NCBI GenBank assembly: GCA_001940925.1 | Contig: MSGZ01000021.1 | Coordinates: 26,999-90,998, forward strand | DNA from: Ruminococcus sp. Phil11 | Lineage (GTDB): Bacteria > Bacillota > Clostridia > Oscillospirales > Ruminococcaceae | DNA: 64,000 bases | Direction: 5' to 3' | Shown here: positions 33,658 through 40,119 of the stretch, one piece after another | Layout: every line of letters starts with the position of its first letter | Position numbering within the stretch: position 1 is the stretch's first letter | The notes under the pieces: model-generated | The model's database searches: none | Told to the model about the DNA's origin: nothing | The model's input: the letters and a program-made list of their open reading frames with translations, nothing else | Translations under genes and position numbers: made by a program

Positions 33658-34197
33658 ATGAGCAAAAAAGTCCTTATTATTTCGTCAAGCCTGCGTAAAA
33701 ACGCAAACTCCGAGCAGCTTGCAGTTTCTTTTGCAGACGGAGCAAAAGCGGCGGGGCATGAAGTGGAATTGATCTCCCTGCGTGATAAAGAGATCAGATT
33801 CTGCATCGGCTGTTTTGCCTGTCAGAAGACTCAGCGATGCATTATGCATGACGATGCAGATGCTATCCGTGAGAAAATGCTTCATGCTGATGTGCTTATT
33901 TTTGCTACACCGATCTACTACTACGAAATGAGCGGTGCGCTGAAAACAATGCTCGACCGTGCAAATCCGCTGTTTTCCTCGGATTATCGTTTCCGTGAGG
34001 TCTATGCACTTGCAACAGCAGCAGAAGACGAGGAGGATGTTCCGCAAAAGGCATTTTCGGGTATTGAGGGCTGGGTAGACTGCTTTGAAAAGGCAAAACT
34101 CGTCGGCACTCTGTTCTGCGGTGGAGTGACTGATATTGGCGAGATAGAAGGCAATACCAGACTTAAAGATGCTTACAATATGGGGTTCCGCATTTAG
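33658..34197 (+). CDS. Flavodoxin-fold FMN-dependent reductase
   Basis: 179 aa from MSKKVLIISSSLRKNANSEQL (ATG 33658); the track start two codons earlier is also possible. The SSSLRKNANS loop binds the flavin phosphate, FCIGCFACQKTQRCIMHDDAD is the cysteine-rich segment of iron-sulfur-flavoprotein-like reductases, and FATPIYYYEMSGALKTMLDR binds the ring. It is the last gene of the 30274 operon and similar in type to the 27862 gene. A terminator follows. Confidence 0.87.
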   Translation: MSKKVLIISSSLRKNANSEQLAVSFADGAKAAGHEVELISLRDKEIRFCIGCFACQKTQRCIMHDDADAIREKMLHADVLIFATPIYYYEMSGALKTMLDRANPLFSSDYRFREVYALATAAEDEEDVPQKAFSGIEGWVDCFEKAKLVGTLFCGGVTDIGEIEGNTRLKDAYNMGFRI

Positions 34198-34217
34198 TTT
34201 TGTAACTTTGAAACAGA

Positions 34218-34257
34218 AAGGCTATTGCACATTGACGGTGCAATAGCCTTGATTTTA
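34218..34257 (+). terminator. Terminator between convergent genes
   Basis: AAGGCTATTGCAC pairs with GTGCAATAGCCTT; a T-rich tail follows on both strands, so it can serve the sirtuin operon as well. Confidence 0.85.
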
Positions 34258-35100
34258 TATCCTGTCTAAAATACTATGAATATCCCCATTGATAAGAATA
34301 CTTTGCTCTGTTATCTTATCGGGCGCATACGCTTCCCCGAAATTCAGGCAGGCATAGACCGCCTTCGGGTTTGCATAGGTCATCTTCCAGAACGGATACT
34401 TTATGATGACAGGCGTGTTCATACCCACACCAAGCTCTAAGAACAGGATATGCAGTCCCTCATGGCGGCGCAGGAACTCATCATAACGTTCCGCTGCTTT
34501 GTGCCAGCCCTCGTCCTCAACAAAGGTATCATCGGCTCTGAGGTTCATGCTCATGGGTTTTCCGCAGACAGGACACTTCGGCACAAGCTCTGACGGAACA
34601 CGCATATTTTTCTGCTGCTCAAACATCACCCTGACGGTTTTCTCGTTGTCGTAGGTCTTTTGGTGACAGGGCTCACTGCACTGCCAAAGCCCGTAATCGC
34701 CCTGCGTGTAGAACAGGCGGTGCTTGTCAAATCCTGCCTTCTGGAACTGGTGATCGACATTCGTGGTGAGAACAAAATAGTCCTTGTCCTTCACAAGCTC
34801 AAACAAGCGCTTGTATGTGCCGTTGTCCACGTCCATGTAGCGGTTGATGTAGATGTAGCGTGACCAGTACGCCCACATTTCTTCGGACGTTTCAAAGGGA
34901 TAAAAACCGCCCGAATACATATCCCGAAAGCCGTATTTCTCCACGAAATCGGCAAAATACTTCTGCAAACGCTCTCCTGAATAGGTAAAGCCTGCGGCGG
35001 TGGAAAGACCTGCCCCTGCACCGATCACGATTGCATCAGCGGTCTGTATTTCGTTTTTCAGATGGTCAATTTCCGCCGAGTAATCTCTTGTAAATCTCAT
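34255..35100 (-). CDS. SirTM-like sirtuin (protein ADP-ribosyltransferase type)
   Basis: 281 aa from MRFTRDYSAEIDHLK (AAGGAGGACGATC upstream). Sirtuin fold: NAD loop AIVIGAGAGLSTAAGFTYSG, VLTTNVDHQFQKAGF, a histidine in FYTQGDYGLWQC, a zinc-binding pair (CSEPC ... CPVCGKP), and ELGVGMNTPVIIKYPFW. The GAGAGLS start (no GAGIS-type deacetylase loop) and the pairing with a macrodomain gene match class M sirtuins (SirTM), which ADP-ribosylate rather than deacetylate in the known bacterial systems. It overlaps the macrodomain gene by 35 bases. The usual GcvH-like target and LplA2 genes are not visible next to it. Confidence 0.85.
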   Translation of the reverse strand: MRFTRDYSAEIDHLKNEIQTADAIVIGAGAGLSTAAGFTYSGERLQKYFADFVEKYGFRDMYSGGFYPFETSEEMWAYWSRYIYINRYMDVDNGTYKRLFELVKDKDYFVLTTNVDHQFQKAGFDKHRLFYTQGDYGLWQCSEPCHQKTYDNEKTVRVMFEQQKNMRVPSELVPKCPVCGKPMSMNLRADDTFVEDEGWHKAAERYDEFLRRHEGLHILFLELGVGMNTPVIIKYPFWKMTYANPKAVYACLNFGEAYAPDKITEQSILINGDIHSILDRI

Positions 35101-35830
35101 GATCGTCCTCCTTGAACACATTGAAGATCACCTGTATATCGTGGTTCTTGCGGAACTCCCTGACGGTGCGGACAGCAATTTCCGCCGCTTTATCCTGCGG
35201 AAATCCGAATACGCCCGTTGAGATACAGCAGAAAGCGATACTCCCGATACCGTTCTGTACGGCTATTTCAAGACAGCTTTTGTAGGAGCTTTCAAGCAGA
35301 CGGCAATGCTCCTCGGTGAGCCGTCCCTGCACGATCGGTCCGACGGTGTGTATCACATAGTCGCAGGGCAGGTTGTAGGCAGGCGTTATTTTTGCCTTAC
35401 CCGTGGGTTCTTCATGCCCTTGTGTCTGCATGATCTGACCGCACTTGTAACGAAGCCGTATCCCTGCAAAGGTGTGGATACAGTTGTCGATACAAGAGTG
35501 ACACGGCTGCCAGCACCCCGTCATTCCCGAATTGGCAGCGTTGACGATCGCACCGCATCGGAGCGTGGTAATATCACCTTTCCAGAGATAAATGCCGTCC
35601 TCTATTGGCGACAGATCTGCAATATCCGTGATACCCTTGCTCTCGGTCAAGGCTGTGAGATATTCGTCCTCGGCTTGCAAATAATCCTCGTCCGCCTTGA
35701 CAGCTGGGCGGATATTTACAAGGCTGCGGTAAAGGCGAAACTTGTCAGATTCATTTTTTGGTATCTCTATCCTGCCTAAATCATCTCTCTCGGACAGCAG
35801 ATAGTCTATCAGAAAGTCGAGCTTCTCCAT
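35066..35830 (-). CDS. Zinc-containing macrodomain protein, ADP-ribosylhydrolase
   Basis: 254 aa. The N-terminal helical extension (LDFLIDYLLSERDDLGRIEIP) and macrodomain (LWKGDITTLRCGAIVNAANSGMTG, YVIHTVGPI, CCISTGVFGFP) match the SirTM-linked Zn-macro subgroup, with a Cys/His zinc segment GCWQPCHSCIDNCIHTFAG. These enzymes remove ADP-ribose from the protein modified by SirTM. The gene is upstream of and overlaps the SirTM gene, so writer and eraser are made together. Confidence 0.92.
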   Translation of the reverse strand: MEKLDFLIDYLLSERDDLGRIEIPKNESDKFRLYRSLVNIRPAVKADEDYLQAEDEYLTALTESKGITDIADLSPIEDGIYLWKGDITTLRCGAIVNAANSGMTGCWQPCHSCIDNCIHTFAGIRLRYKCGQIMQTQGHEEPTGKAKITPAYNLPCDYVIHTVGPIVQGRLTEEHCRLLESSYKSCLEIAVQNGIGSIAFCCISTGVFGFPQDKAAEIAVRTVREFRKNHDIQVIFNVFKEDDHEIYKRLLGGN

Positions 35831-35834
35831 ACAA

Positions 35835-36452
35835 TCATCTCCTTATGACTGCCCCCACAGGACAGACCTCTGCACAGTTTCCGCAATGCAGACAGTTTTC
35901 CTGACGGATAACAGCTTTTTCTTTCAGTTCGATACAGCTCTGCGGACAGTCGCTTAGGCACGAACCGCAACCGATACAATCATTGGTCACGAAATATCCG
36001 CTTTCCGTGATCTCTGCGCCGCCGAATGTGAAGCTGTCACGCTCGATAGGCTTCTTCGACAGGTCGAACCACTCTCCGCTGCCCTCATAGATCTGAAACA
36101 CTGTGAGCGCCTTGCGGCTTTCCTCAGTGGGATATATCTCACACATATAGGGATTGTTCTCAAACAGCAGAGGGAGCATTTCTGCACCGATCTCCCTGAC
36201 CTTGCCACGGACAGAGATCGCCGTACAGCTCATGGTATCCTCGCCTTTTTTTCCCGAAAGTGCAAGATAGCCCTTGTCCTTTAACCGCTGATAGAAGTTC
36301 TTTCCCTTTGCGGTGAGAAAGTACAGTCCGTTCTCGTCTGCATACATCATGTCGATCACACAGGTCACGGGCAGACCGTCGCTGTCCACCGTTGCAACAA
36401 CGGTAGAGTGTATCACGTCCACGATAAATCTCAGATAATCATTCGCTGTCAT
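35835..36452 (-). CDS. PNPOx-like flavoprotein with C-terminal 2x[4Fe-4S] ferredoxin
   Basis: 205 aa. The N-terminal 140 residues have the split-barrel FMN-binding pattern of pyridoxamine-phosphate-oxidase-like proteins (VVATVDSDGLPVTCVIDMMYADENGLYFLTAKGKNFYQRL). The C-terminus has two ferredoxin motifs, CIGCGSCLSDCPQSC and CLHCGNCAEVCPVG. Such proteins shuttle electrons to or from a flavin. It ends 4 bases before the macrodomain gene, so redox and ADP-ribosylation genes are co-transcribed; oxidative-stress association is known for SirTM operons. Confidence 0.88.
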   Translation of the reverse strand: MTANDYLRFIVDVIHSTVVATVDSDGLPVTCVIDMMYADENGLYFLTAKGKNFYQRLKDKGYLALSGKKGEDTMSCTAISVRGKVREIGAEMLPLLFENNPYMCEIYPTEESRKALTVFQIYEGSGEWFDLSKKPIERDSFTFGGAEITESGYFVTNDCIGCGSCLSDCPQSCIELKEKAVIRQENCLHCGNCAEVCPVGAVIRR

Positions 36453-36502
36453 ATTGTCCTCCTATGGAAAGAGTGTGCCGATGTTTTCAGCACACTCTCA
36501 TT

Positions 36503-36940
36503 TTATTCCTCGTCAATGAACTTTCGTGTGTCAGAGACAACTTGTGCAAGAGTCGTGCTTTTCAGCTCGTTTTCAAGAGCCGCCTGCACCGCTTCAAGCC
36601 TTCCGTCCATAGCCTTGTGGATATTCCGTCCCACAGGACAATCTGCATTGGGATTTTCGTGGAAGTGGAACAGTCCCTCATCGTCTACGCAGTCAACCGC
36701 CTTGTAAATATCGTACAGCGTTATTTCGTCAAGTGCTTTTGCAAGGTGTGCGCCGCCGCTGCCCTGACGGGTCTCAACTATCCCGGCATTGCGAAGCTGT
36801 CCGAGAACATTACGGACGATCACCGCATTTACCCCCGTACTGCCCGACAGAAAATCGCTGGTCACTCTCATCTGACCGCCAAAAATGTCAATGCAGGTGA
36901 GGATATGCACCGCCGCTGTGAATTTACTTGTTATCTGCAT
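36503..36940 (-). CDS. Rrf2 family transcriptional regulator
   Basis: 145 aa. Winged HTH: MQITSKFTAAVHILTCIDIF, VTSDFLSGSTGVNAVIVRNVLGQL and TRQGSGGAHLAKALDEITLYDIYKAV. Only one clear cysteine is seen in the sensor region (NPNADCPVGRNIHKAM), so iron-sulfur sensing as in IscR is doubtful; redox or thiol sensing is possible. It lies inside the operon, 17 bases downstream of the SDR-like gene, and probably controls the upstream promoter. Confidence 0.9.
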   Translation of the reverse strand: MQITSKFTAAVHILTCIDIFGGQMRVTSDFLSGSTGVNAVIVRNVLGQLRNAGIVETRQGSGGAHLAKALDEITLYDIYKAVDCVDDEGLFHFHENPNADCPVGRNIHKAMDGRLEAVQAALENELKSTTLAQVVSDTRKFIDEE

Positions 36941-36957
36941 AGATATTCATCTCTTTC

Positions 36958-37587
36958 TTACTCTCTTACCACGCTGATACGCTGCCCGATGTGACCGCCT
37001 TTTTCGATCTCGTCTACCATAGCAACAGCATAATCCGCATAGCTGATAATGCTCTCGCCCTTAGCATTGAGTGTCAGCTCCTCACCGGCGAGAATGTACT
37101 TGCCGCTGCGCTCGCCGTCAGCCTGAAAATCTCCTGCGGGACTGATGTATGTCCACTTTACGTCATTTCTCTGACGGAGTTCGCCAAGCGCCTTTGCCAT
37201 AGCAGAAGCCAGCGGCTTGAAAACTTCGGGAAAATCAGCACCGTCAGAAACACAGGCGGTATGCTCTTTGTTTACATACAAACTTCCTGCGCCGCCGACA
37301 ACGAGAAGTCTTGTGTCAGTTCCCGAAAGAATGTCGCACAGGTGAGCAAGTGAAGTGGAGTGCTGAGGAAGTGTCTCGGGTGTCCATGCTCCGAATGCAT
37401 CCACAACTGCGTCAAAGGCTGCAAGGTCTGCTGCGGTCAGGTCGAACAGGTCTTTCACGATCACGTTCTGAGCAGCGGACTTATTCTCGCCCTTGACAAC
37501 TGCGGTAACGTCAAATCCTCTGTTTACAGCCTCTTTTACGATAAGCTGACCTGCCTTGCCGTTTGCACAAACTACTGCGATTTTCAT
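36958..37587 (-). CDS. NAD(P)-binding SDR/NmrA-like protein
   Basis: 209 aa Rossmann-fold protein. MKIAVVCANGKAGQLIVKEA is the nucleotide-binding loop of the atypical NmrA-like type (AxGxxG). RLLVVGGAGSLYVNKEH and WTYISPAGDFQADGERSGKYI match the YwnB/NAD(P)H-binding family often controlled by Rrf2 regulators. It is the first gene of the operon; AGGAGGTACTTATT precedes the ATG. Confidence 0.9.
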   Translation of the reverse strand: MKIAVVCANGKAGQLIVKEAVNRGFDVTAVVKGENKSAAQNVIVKDLFDLTAADLAAFDAVVDAFGAWTPETLPQHSTSLAHLCDILSGTDTRLLVVGGAGSLYVNKEHTACVSDGADFPEVFKPLASAMAKALGELRQRNDVKWTYISPAGDFQADGERSGKYILAGEELTLNAKGESIISYADYAVAMVDEIEKGGHIGQRISVVRE

Positions 37588-37624
37588 AATAAGTACCTCC
37601 TGATTATATCATGATTATGGTGTT

Positions 37625-37716
37625 TTGTAAAGTTGTAAACATTTCTGTTTCAACTTTCTGACATTAGTATATCATGCGATTACAGAGTTGTCAATAGATG
37701 CATTACAACTTTGGAG
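37625..37716 (-). promoter_or_regulatory. Promoter and operator of the SirTM/Rrf2 operon
   Basis: On the minus strand, TTGACA-17-TATACT (37694 to 37666). Two inverted AAAGTTGTAA / TTACAACTTT boxes flank it about 70 bases apart, with a half copy (CAACTTTC) between. They are the likely Rrf2 binding sites. Confidence 0.75.
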
Positions 37717-38049
37717 GACTGCATAAAATTATATTCAAGTGATGCGCATATTGCACAAATAATACTTCGTTTTATACCGATGGCAAAGTGCAAACAGTGC
37801 TGTTTCAATTGGCAACGGCTCTTTTCTGCCGATTGACCTTTTGACCGCAGTATGGTATCATTGTCCTAAAAATTACTGTATCGGGAGTGATGTGAAATGG
37901 CAGTCTACATACCAATACTGTCATGTCGTTATATCAGTACCTAAATATTTGGGGGTGAACACCGCGTTCATCCCTTTTTCCACTTTGTTACTGTTCAATT
38001 TGAGACACAGTGAGTCTCGAATTTGAAAAAGGATATACCACCGGTTTAC
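37717..38049 (+). other. Intergenic region with a short frame and a hairpin
   Basis: Holds TTGACC-17-TATCAT, then GGGAGTGATGTGAA and a 15-codon frame (37897-37944, MAVYIPILSCRYIST) that may be the relic of a longer gene. A GGGTGAAC/GTTCATCCC hairpin with a T tail at 37953-37982 recurs at 42235, and the stretch from it to the module promoter is conserved between the two places. Confidence 0.5.
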
Positions 38050-38078
38050 TTGACATTTCCGGAAAGGTATGCTATAAT
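38050..38078 (+). promoter_or_regulatory. Module promoter, copy 1
   Basis: TTGACA-17-TATAAT. The preceding ATACCACCGGTTTACTTGA is kept in all three module copies and looks like an operator or activator site. Confidence 0.85.
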
Positions 38079-38135
38079 GTGCTCAACGCAGGGCAAACAG
38101 CCCGCGAAATTCTGACTAACGAAAGGGTGAAAACA

Positions 38136-38276
38136 ATGAAAGCAATCATGAACAACGCAGTGTGCCTGTTTAGTTTTGAATACCAGCAGTTCTGCTATTT
38201 TCTCCAGCAAGAAAATGGTGCCTTTGTGCTGCACGCAAAACATACAGGTGTTTGTTCAGCTTCCCTGACAGGGTGA
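38136..38276 (+). CDS. 46-aa leader-like small protein, copy 1 (Phe-rich)
   Basis: MKAIMNNAVCLFSFEYQQFC and on to SLTG. The frame aligns with the 46 aa frames at 39054 and 42439 (shared MNN, S-EY, YL/FL, VLH, one late Cys, final G), so it is a real family. GAAAGGGTGAAAACA is the ribosome binding site. Five of its residues are Phe, clustered in the first 30, and a tRNA-Phe gene lies downstream; copies 2 and 3 are Leu-rich and lie upstream of Leu-anticodon tRNAs. A GGGC/GCCC hairpin precedes it and a terminator hairpin follows. It may be a leader peptide for attenuation, or a small functional protein. Confidence 0.6.
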   Translation: MKAIMNNAVCLFSFEYQQFCYFLQQENGAFVLHAKHTGVCSASLTG

Positions 38277-38321
38277 GCATAGATTGTGTTTCATTGTGAA
38301 CCATCTTCTGATAGAACAAAG

Positions 38322-38361
38322 CCGTCTGTGTGCAGTATCGAAAGCACGCAGACGGTTTTTT
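38322..38361 (+). terminator. Terminator-like hairpin, module copy 1
   Basis: CCGTCTG pairs with CAGACGG, with GTGC/GCAC above, then TTTTTT. It lies between the leader-like frame and the HTH gene; possible attenuator. Confidence 0.85.
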
Positions 38362-38388
38362 GTATTCTGTCAGAAAGGTGGTATTTTT

Positions 38389-38619
38389 ATGTCTTCCGAT
38401 ACGCCGACGATCAACATGGCCGCGACCGGCGCAAACATCAAGGCGCTGATCAAAAACAAAGGGCTCAAGGTTGCCGATGTGCAAATCAGATGCGGCTTCA
38501 ACACGCCGCAGGCGATCTTCAAATGGATGCGCGGCGATGCGATGCCCACGATCGACAATATGGTGATTCTTGCGCATCTGCTCGATGTGACCATTGACAA
38601 GATCATCATTCTCAATTAA
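38389..38619 (+). CDS. Small XRE-type HTH protein, copy 1
   Basis: 76 aa from the ATG reading MSSDTPTINMAATG (AAAGGTGG upstream). The Cro/CI-type HTH occupies most of the protein: GANIKALIKNKGLKVADVQI and CGFNTPQAIFKWMRGDAMPT. It has no extra effector domain. It is about 65 percent identical by eye to the HTH proteins at 39683 and 42909. Because all three sit within the leader/tRNA modules, they are likely to regulate the modules' conserved promoters. Confidence 0.8.
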   Translation: MSSDTPTINMAATGANIKALIKNKGLKVADVQIRCGFNTPQAIFKWMRGDAMPTIDNMVILAHLLDVTIDKIIILN

Positions 38620-38647
38620 AACGCTCCGCCCGATTTCGGGCGGGGAA

Positions 38648-38715
38648 TGATTCCGCTTCGTCTAACAGGCAGGACAGCGGGCAGTGCCCGCCTCCATTGA
38701 TCTAAAGCCCGCCGG
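38648..38715 (+). repeat. tRNA 5' fragment joined to a GC palindrome
   Basis: TCCGCTTCGTCTAACAGG resembles the first 25-30 bases of a Glu/Gln-type tRNA gene (acceptor strand and D arm), but instead of the anticodon arm it runs into GCGGGCAGTGCCCGC and a short AT-richer tail. An equivalent unit follows the tRNA-Phe. Confidence 0.55.
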
Positions 38716-38744
38716 AAAACTCTGTCGTATCAGAAATGAAATAT

Positions 38745-38820
38745 GCCTCTGTAGCTCAGTTGGTAGAGCACTGGTTTGAAGCACCAGTTGTCGCAAGTTC
38801 GATTCTTGCCGGAGGCACCA
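38745..38820 (+). tRNA. tRNA-Phe (anticodon GAA)
   Basis: Complete cloverleaf with encoded CCA: acceptor GCCTCTG/CGGAGGC, D stem GCTC/GAGC, anticodon stem CTGGT/ACCAG with loop TTGAAGC, five-base variable loop, T stem GCAAG/CTTGC. G37 and C38 are unusual for tRNA-Phe (A37 is usual). It is the only tRNA in this cluster with an encoded CCA. Confidence 0.93.
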
Positions 38821-38823
38821 AAT

Positions 38824-38895
38824 GATTCCGTTTCGTCTAATGGCAGGACAGCGGGCAGTGCCCGCGGCCAATTTCTAAAGTTCTCCGGAAGCGAA
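38824..38895 (+). repeat. Second tRNA 5' fragment with GC palindrome
   Basis: TCCGTTTCGTCTAATGG then GCGGGCAGTGCCCGC and CCAATTTCTAAAG...CTCCGGAAG. Same structure as 38648-38715. Confidence 0.55.
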
Positions 38896-38950
38896 GAAAA
38901 GCAGAACAATATGGGCAGGTAAGCACCCAAAGCATATACCACCGGTTTAC

Positions 38951-38979
38951 TTGATTTATCCGCTCGTGTATGCTATAAT
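38951..38979 (+). promoter_or_regulatory. Module promoter, copy 2
   Basis: TTGATT-17-TATAAT preceded by the conserved ATACCACCGGTTTAC box. The -35 is one base weaker than in copies 1 and 3. Confidence 0.8.
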
Positions 38980-39053
38980 GCAATCAACATCAGACAGGGG
39001 CAGCCGGAAACAGGCTGCTGCGTTGAGATCTTATTTGAAAGGAGTTGCCGAAA

Positions 39054-39194
39054 ATGACACGTTTCGCTATGAACAATCTGTACAGCCACAGTGAATATTA
39101 CCTCCTGAGCCTCTATCTGGAAGAGACTCTGATTGTGCTGCATACAGATCGTAGTGAATGTGTCGGAACCGCCGGCATGCGCATTTCAGGATAG
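39054..39194 (+). CDS. 46-aa leader-like small protein, copy 2 (Leu-rich)
   Basis: MTRFAMNNLYSHSEYYLLSL and on to RISG, 46 aa. The DNA is identical to the copy at 42439. Seven CTN leucine codons occur, six of them between residues 18 and 33 (the LLSLYLEETLIVLH stretch). GAAAGGAGTTGCCGAAA precedes the ATG. A GCAGCC/GGCTGC hairpin lies between promoter and start. Its stop codon is inside a TTTCAGG/CCTGAAA hairpin, and a terminator-like hairpin follows five bases before the first tRNA. No transmembrane segment is evident, so a toxin reading is less likely than a leader peptide. Confidence 0.6.
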   Translation: MTRFAMNNLYSHSEYYLLSLYLEETLIVLHTDRSECVGTAGMRISG

Positions 39195-39223
39195 CCTTTT
39201 TGTATGATATCCCTGAAACGAAA

Positions 39224-39259
39224 CACCGTCTGTATGCAGCGATACAGATGGTGTTTTTG
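39224..39259 (+). terminator. Terminator-like hairpin, module copy 2
   Basis: CACCGTCTGTAT pairs with ATACAGATGGTG around GCAGCG, followed by TTTTTG. The first tRNA starts five bases later, so read-through would be needed to express the tRNAs from this promoter. Confidence 0.85.
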
Positions 39260-39263
39260 TTAT

Positions 39264-39336
39264 GTCCGTGTGATGGAATGGAATACATACTTGCCTCAGA
39301 CACAAGGTTTTGGGAGTTCGAATCTCCCCGCGGACA
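39264..39336 (+). tRNA. Class I tRNA with Leu anticodon CAG, copy 2
   Basis: 73 bases: acceptor GTCCGTG/CGCGGAC, D arm ATGG/ACAT, anticodon stem CTTGC/ACAAG (one C-A mismatch) with loop CTCAGAC, variable loop GTTTT (5 bases), T arm GGGAG/CTCCC, discriminator A, no CCA. Bacterial tRNA-Leu normally has a long class II variable arm; this gene does not. Confidence 0.8.
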
Positions 39337-39340
39337 CTTT

Positions 39341-39413
39341 GCAGGATTGATGGAACGGAATACATGACAGCCTCAAAAGCTGTATTTTAAGGGTTCAAAT
39401 CCCTTATCCTGCA
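39341..39413 (+). tRNA. Class I tRNA with Leu anticodon CAA, copy 2
   Basis: 73 bases, all stems perfect: acceptor GCAGGAT/ATCCTGC, anticodon stem ACAGC/GCTGT with loop CTCAAAA, variable loop ATTTT, T arm AAGGG/CCCTT, discriminator A. Short variable loop again. Confidence 0.85.
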
Positions 39414-39414
39414 T

Positions 39415-39575
39415 GATTGATAACCCAATTAACTCTCGAATTTATCTGCTTGTCTAAATGCCAATCTGCCGCGTCAGAAATCCTTGCCTTGCGTCAGCAA
39501 GGCGGTGGCTTTCTTCCTTGCATATTGACATTTATACTGCGCATCTAATATTCAAGAGTTAATTGGAACATCAAT
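39415..39575. mobile_element. MITE-like insertion between two tRNA genes
   Basis: Ends in inverted repeats whose core arms are CCAATTAACTCTCGAAT and ATTCAAGAGTTAATTGG (one mismatch), extended outward by ATTGAT/ATCAAT. The inside has no coding capacity. Copy 3 of the module has only TTT at the equivalent position, so this is a recent non-autonomous insertion. Confidence 0.8.
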
Positions 39576-39576
39576 A

Positions 39577-39650
39577 GCTCTTGTAGCCCAAATGGCAGAG
39601 GCAGCGGATTTAAACCCCGTTAAGTATGAGTTCGACTCTCATCAGGAGCA
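39577..39650 (+). tRNA. Class I tRNA with Leu anticodon TAA, copy 2
   Basis: 74 bases: acceptor GCTCTTG/CAGGAGC, anticodon stem GCGGA/CCCGT (one mismatch and a G-U) with loop TTTAAAC, variable loop TAAGT, T arm ATGAG/CTCAT, discriminator A. The stem is degraded compared with copy 3. Confidence 0.75.
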
Positions 39651-39682
39651 TCAGGGATATGACAAGAAAGGAGATGTTTTCC

Positions 39683-39907
39683 ATGCCGATTATTGATGTT
39701 GCAGCGACCGGTGCGAATATCAAATCCATGATGCGCACGAAAGGTTTTAAGGTGTCTGATGTTCAGGCGCGCTGCGGATTCAATACGCCGCAGGCGATTT
39801 TCAAATGGATGCGCGGCGATTCTGTGCCGACCATCGACAATATGATTATCATTGCAGATATGTTTGGCGTAACGATTGACCAGATCGTTGTCACCAAAAG
39901 AATCTGA
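39683..39907 (+). CDS. Small XRE-type HTH protein, copy 2
   Basis: 74 aa from the ATG reading MPIIDVAATGANIKSMM (AAAGGAGATGTTTTCC upstream). It differs from copy 3 at only a few positions (SDVQARCGF versus ADVQAACGF; VVTKRI versus VVIKRI). The gene is embedded between a Leu-anticodon tRNA and tRNA-Glu, so its mRNA must be cut out of, or read through, the tRNA transcript. It is the likely regulator of the module; no effector domain is present. Confidence 0.82.
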   Translation: MPIIDVAATGANIKSMMRTKGFKVSDVQARCGFNTPQAIFKWMRGDSVPTIDNMIIIADMFGVTIDQIVVTKRI

Positions 39908-39926
39908 CTGCTTGAAGCAGTTAAAT

Positions 39927-39998
39927 GGCCGCATCGTCTAATGGTCAGGATGCTGGATTCTCATTCCGGCGATACGGGTTCAAGTCCCGCTGCGGTTA
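39927..39998 (+). tRNA. tRNA-Glu (anticodon CTC), copy 2
   Basis: Acceptor GGCCGCA/TGCGGTT (two G-U), D arm of the GTCTAATGGTCAGGA type, anticodon stem CTGGA/TCCGG with loop TTCTCAT, T loop TTCAAGT, discriminator A. Confidence 0.85.
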
Positions 39999-40003
39999 TC
40001 AAT

Positions 40004-40076
40004 GTCCGTGTGGTGGAATGGCAGACACACCCGGCTAAGAACCGGCACACTGAGGGTTCGACTCCCTCCACGGATA
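40004..40076 (+). tRNA. Class I tRNA with Leu anticodon AAG, copy 2
   Basis: 73 bases: acceptor GTCCGTG/CACGGAT, D arm GTGG/ACAC, anticodon stem CCCGG/CCGGC (outer C-C) with loop CTAAGAA, variable loop ACACT, T arm GAGGG/CCCTC, discriminator A. An AAG anticodon is rare in bacteria, which normally use GAG here. Confidence 0.8.
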
Positions 40077-40081
40077 CTAAT

Positions 40082-40119
40082 GGCGGATTCGTCTAATCGG
40101 TCAGGACAAGAGGCTTTCA
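40082..40119 (+). pseudogene. tRNA-Glu(TTC) 5' half, truncated in the anticodon loop
   Basis: GGCGGATTCGTCTAATCGG... continues to AGGCTTTCA, i.e. acceptor strand, D arm, 5' anticodon stem and loop, then stops; the next base begins an unrelated coding fragment. Confidence 0.7.

Noticed and set aside
38648-38715. T-box riboswitch
   Set aside because: The tRNA-like piece is a gene fragment; no AG-bulge/T-box sequence (TGGNACC) or antiterminator is present.
39054-39194. Type I toxin reading of the 46 aa frame
   Set aside because: No hydrophobic membrane helix and no obvious antisense RNA promoter; Leu residues are interspersed with charged residues.
39264-39336. UGA-suppressor tRNA (anticodon TCA)
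   Set aside because: Shifting the loop by one base would give TCA but would put C at position 33 and destroy the stem; the alignment with T33 and anticodon CAG is better supported.
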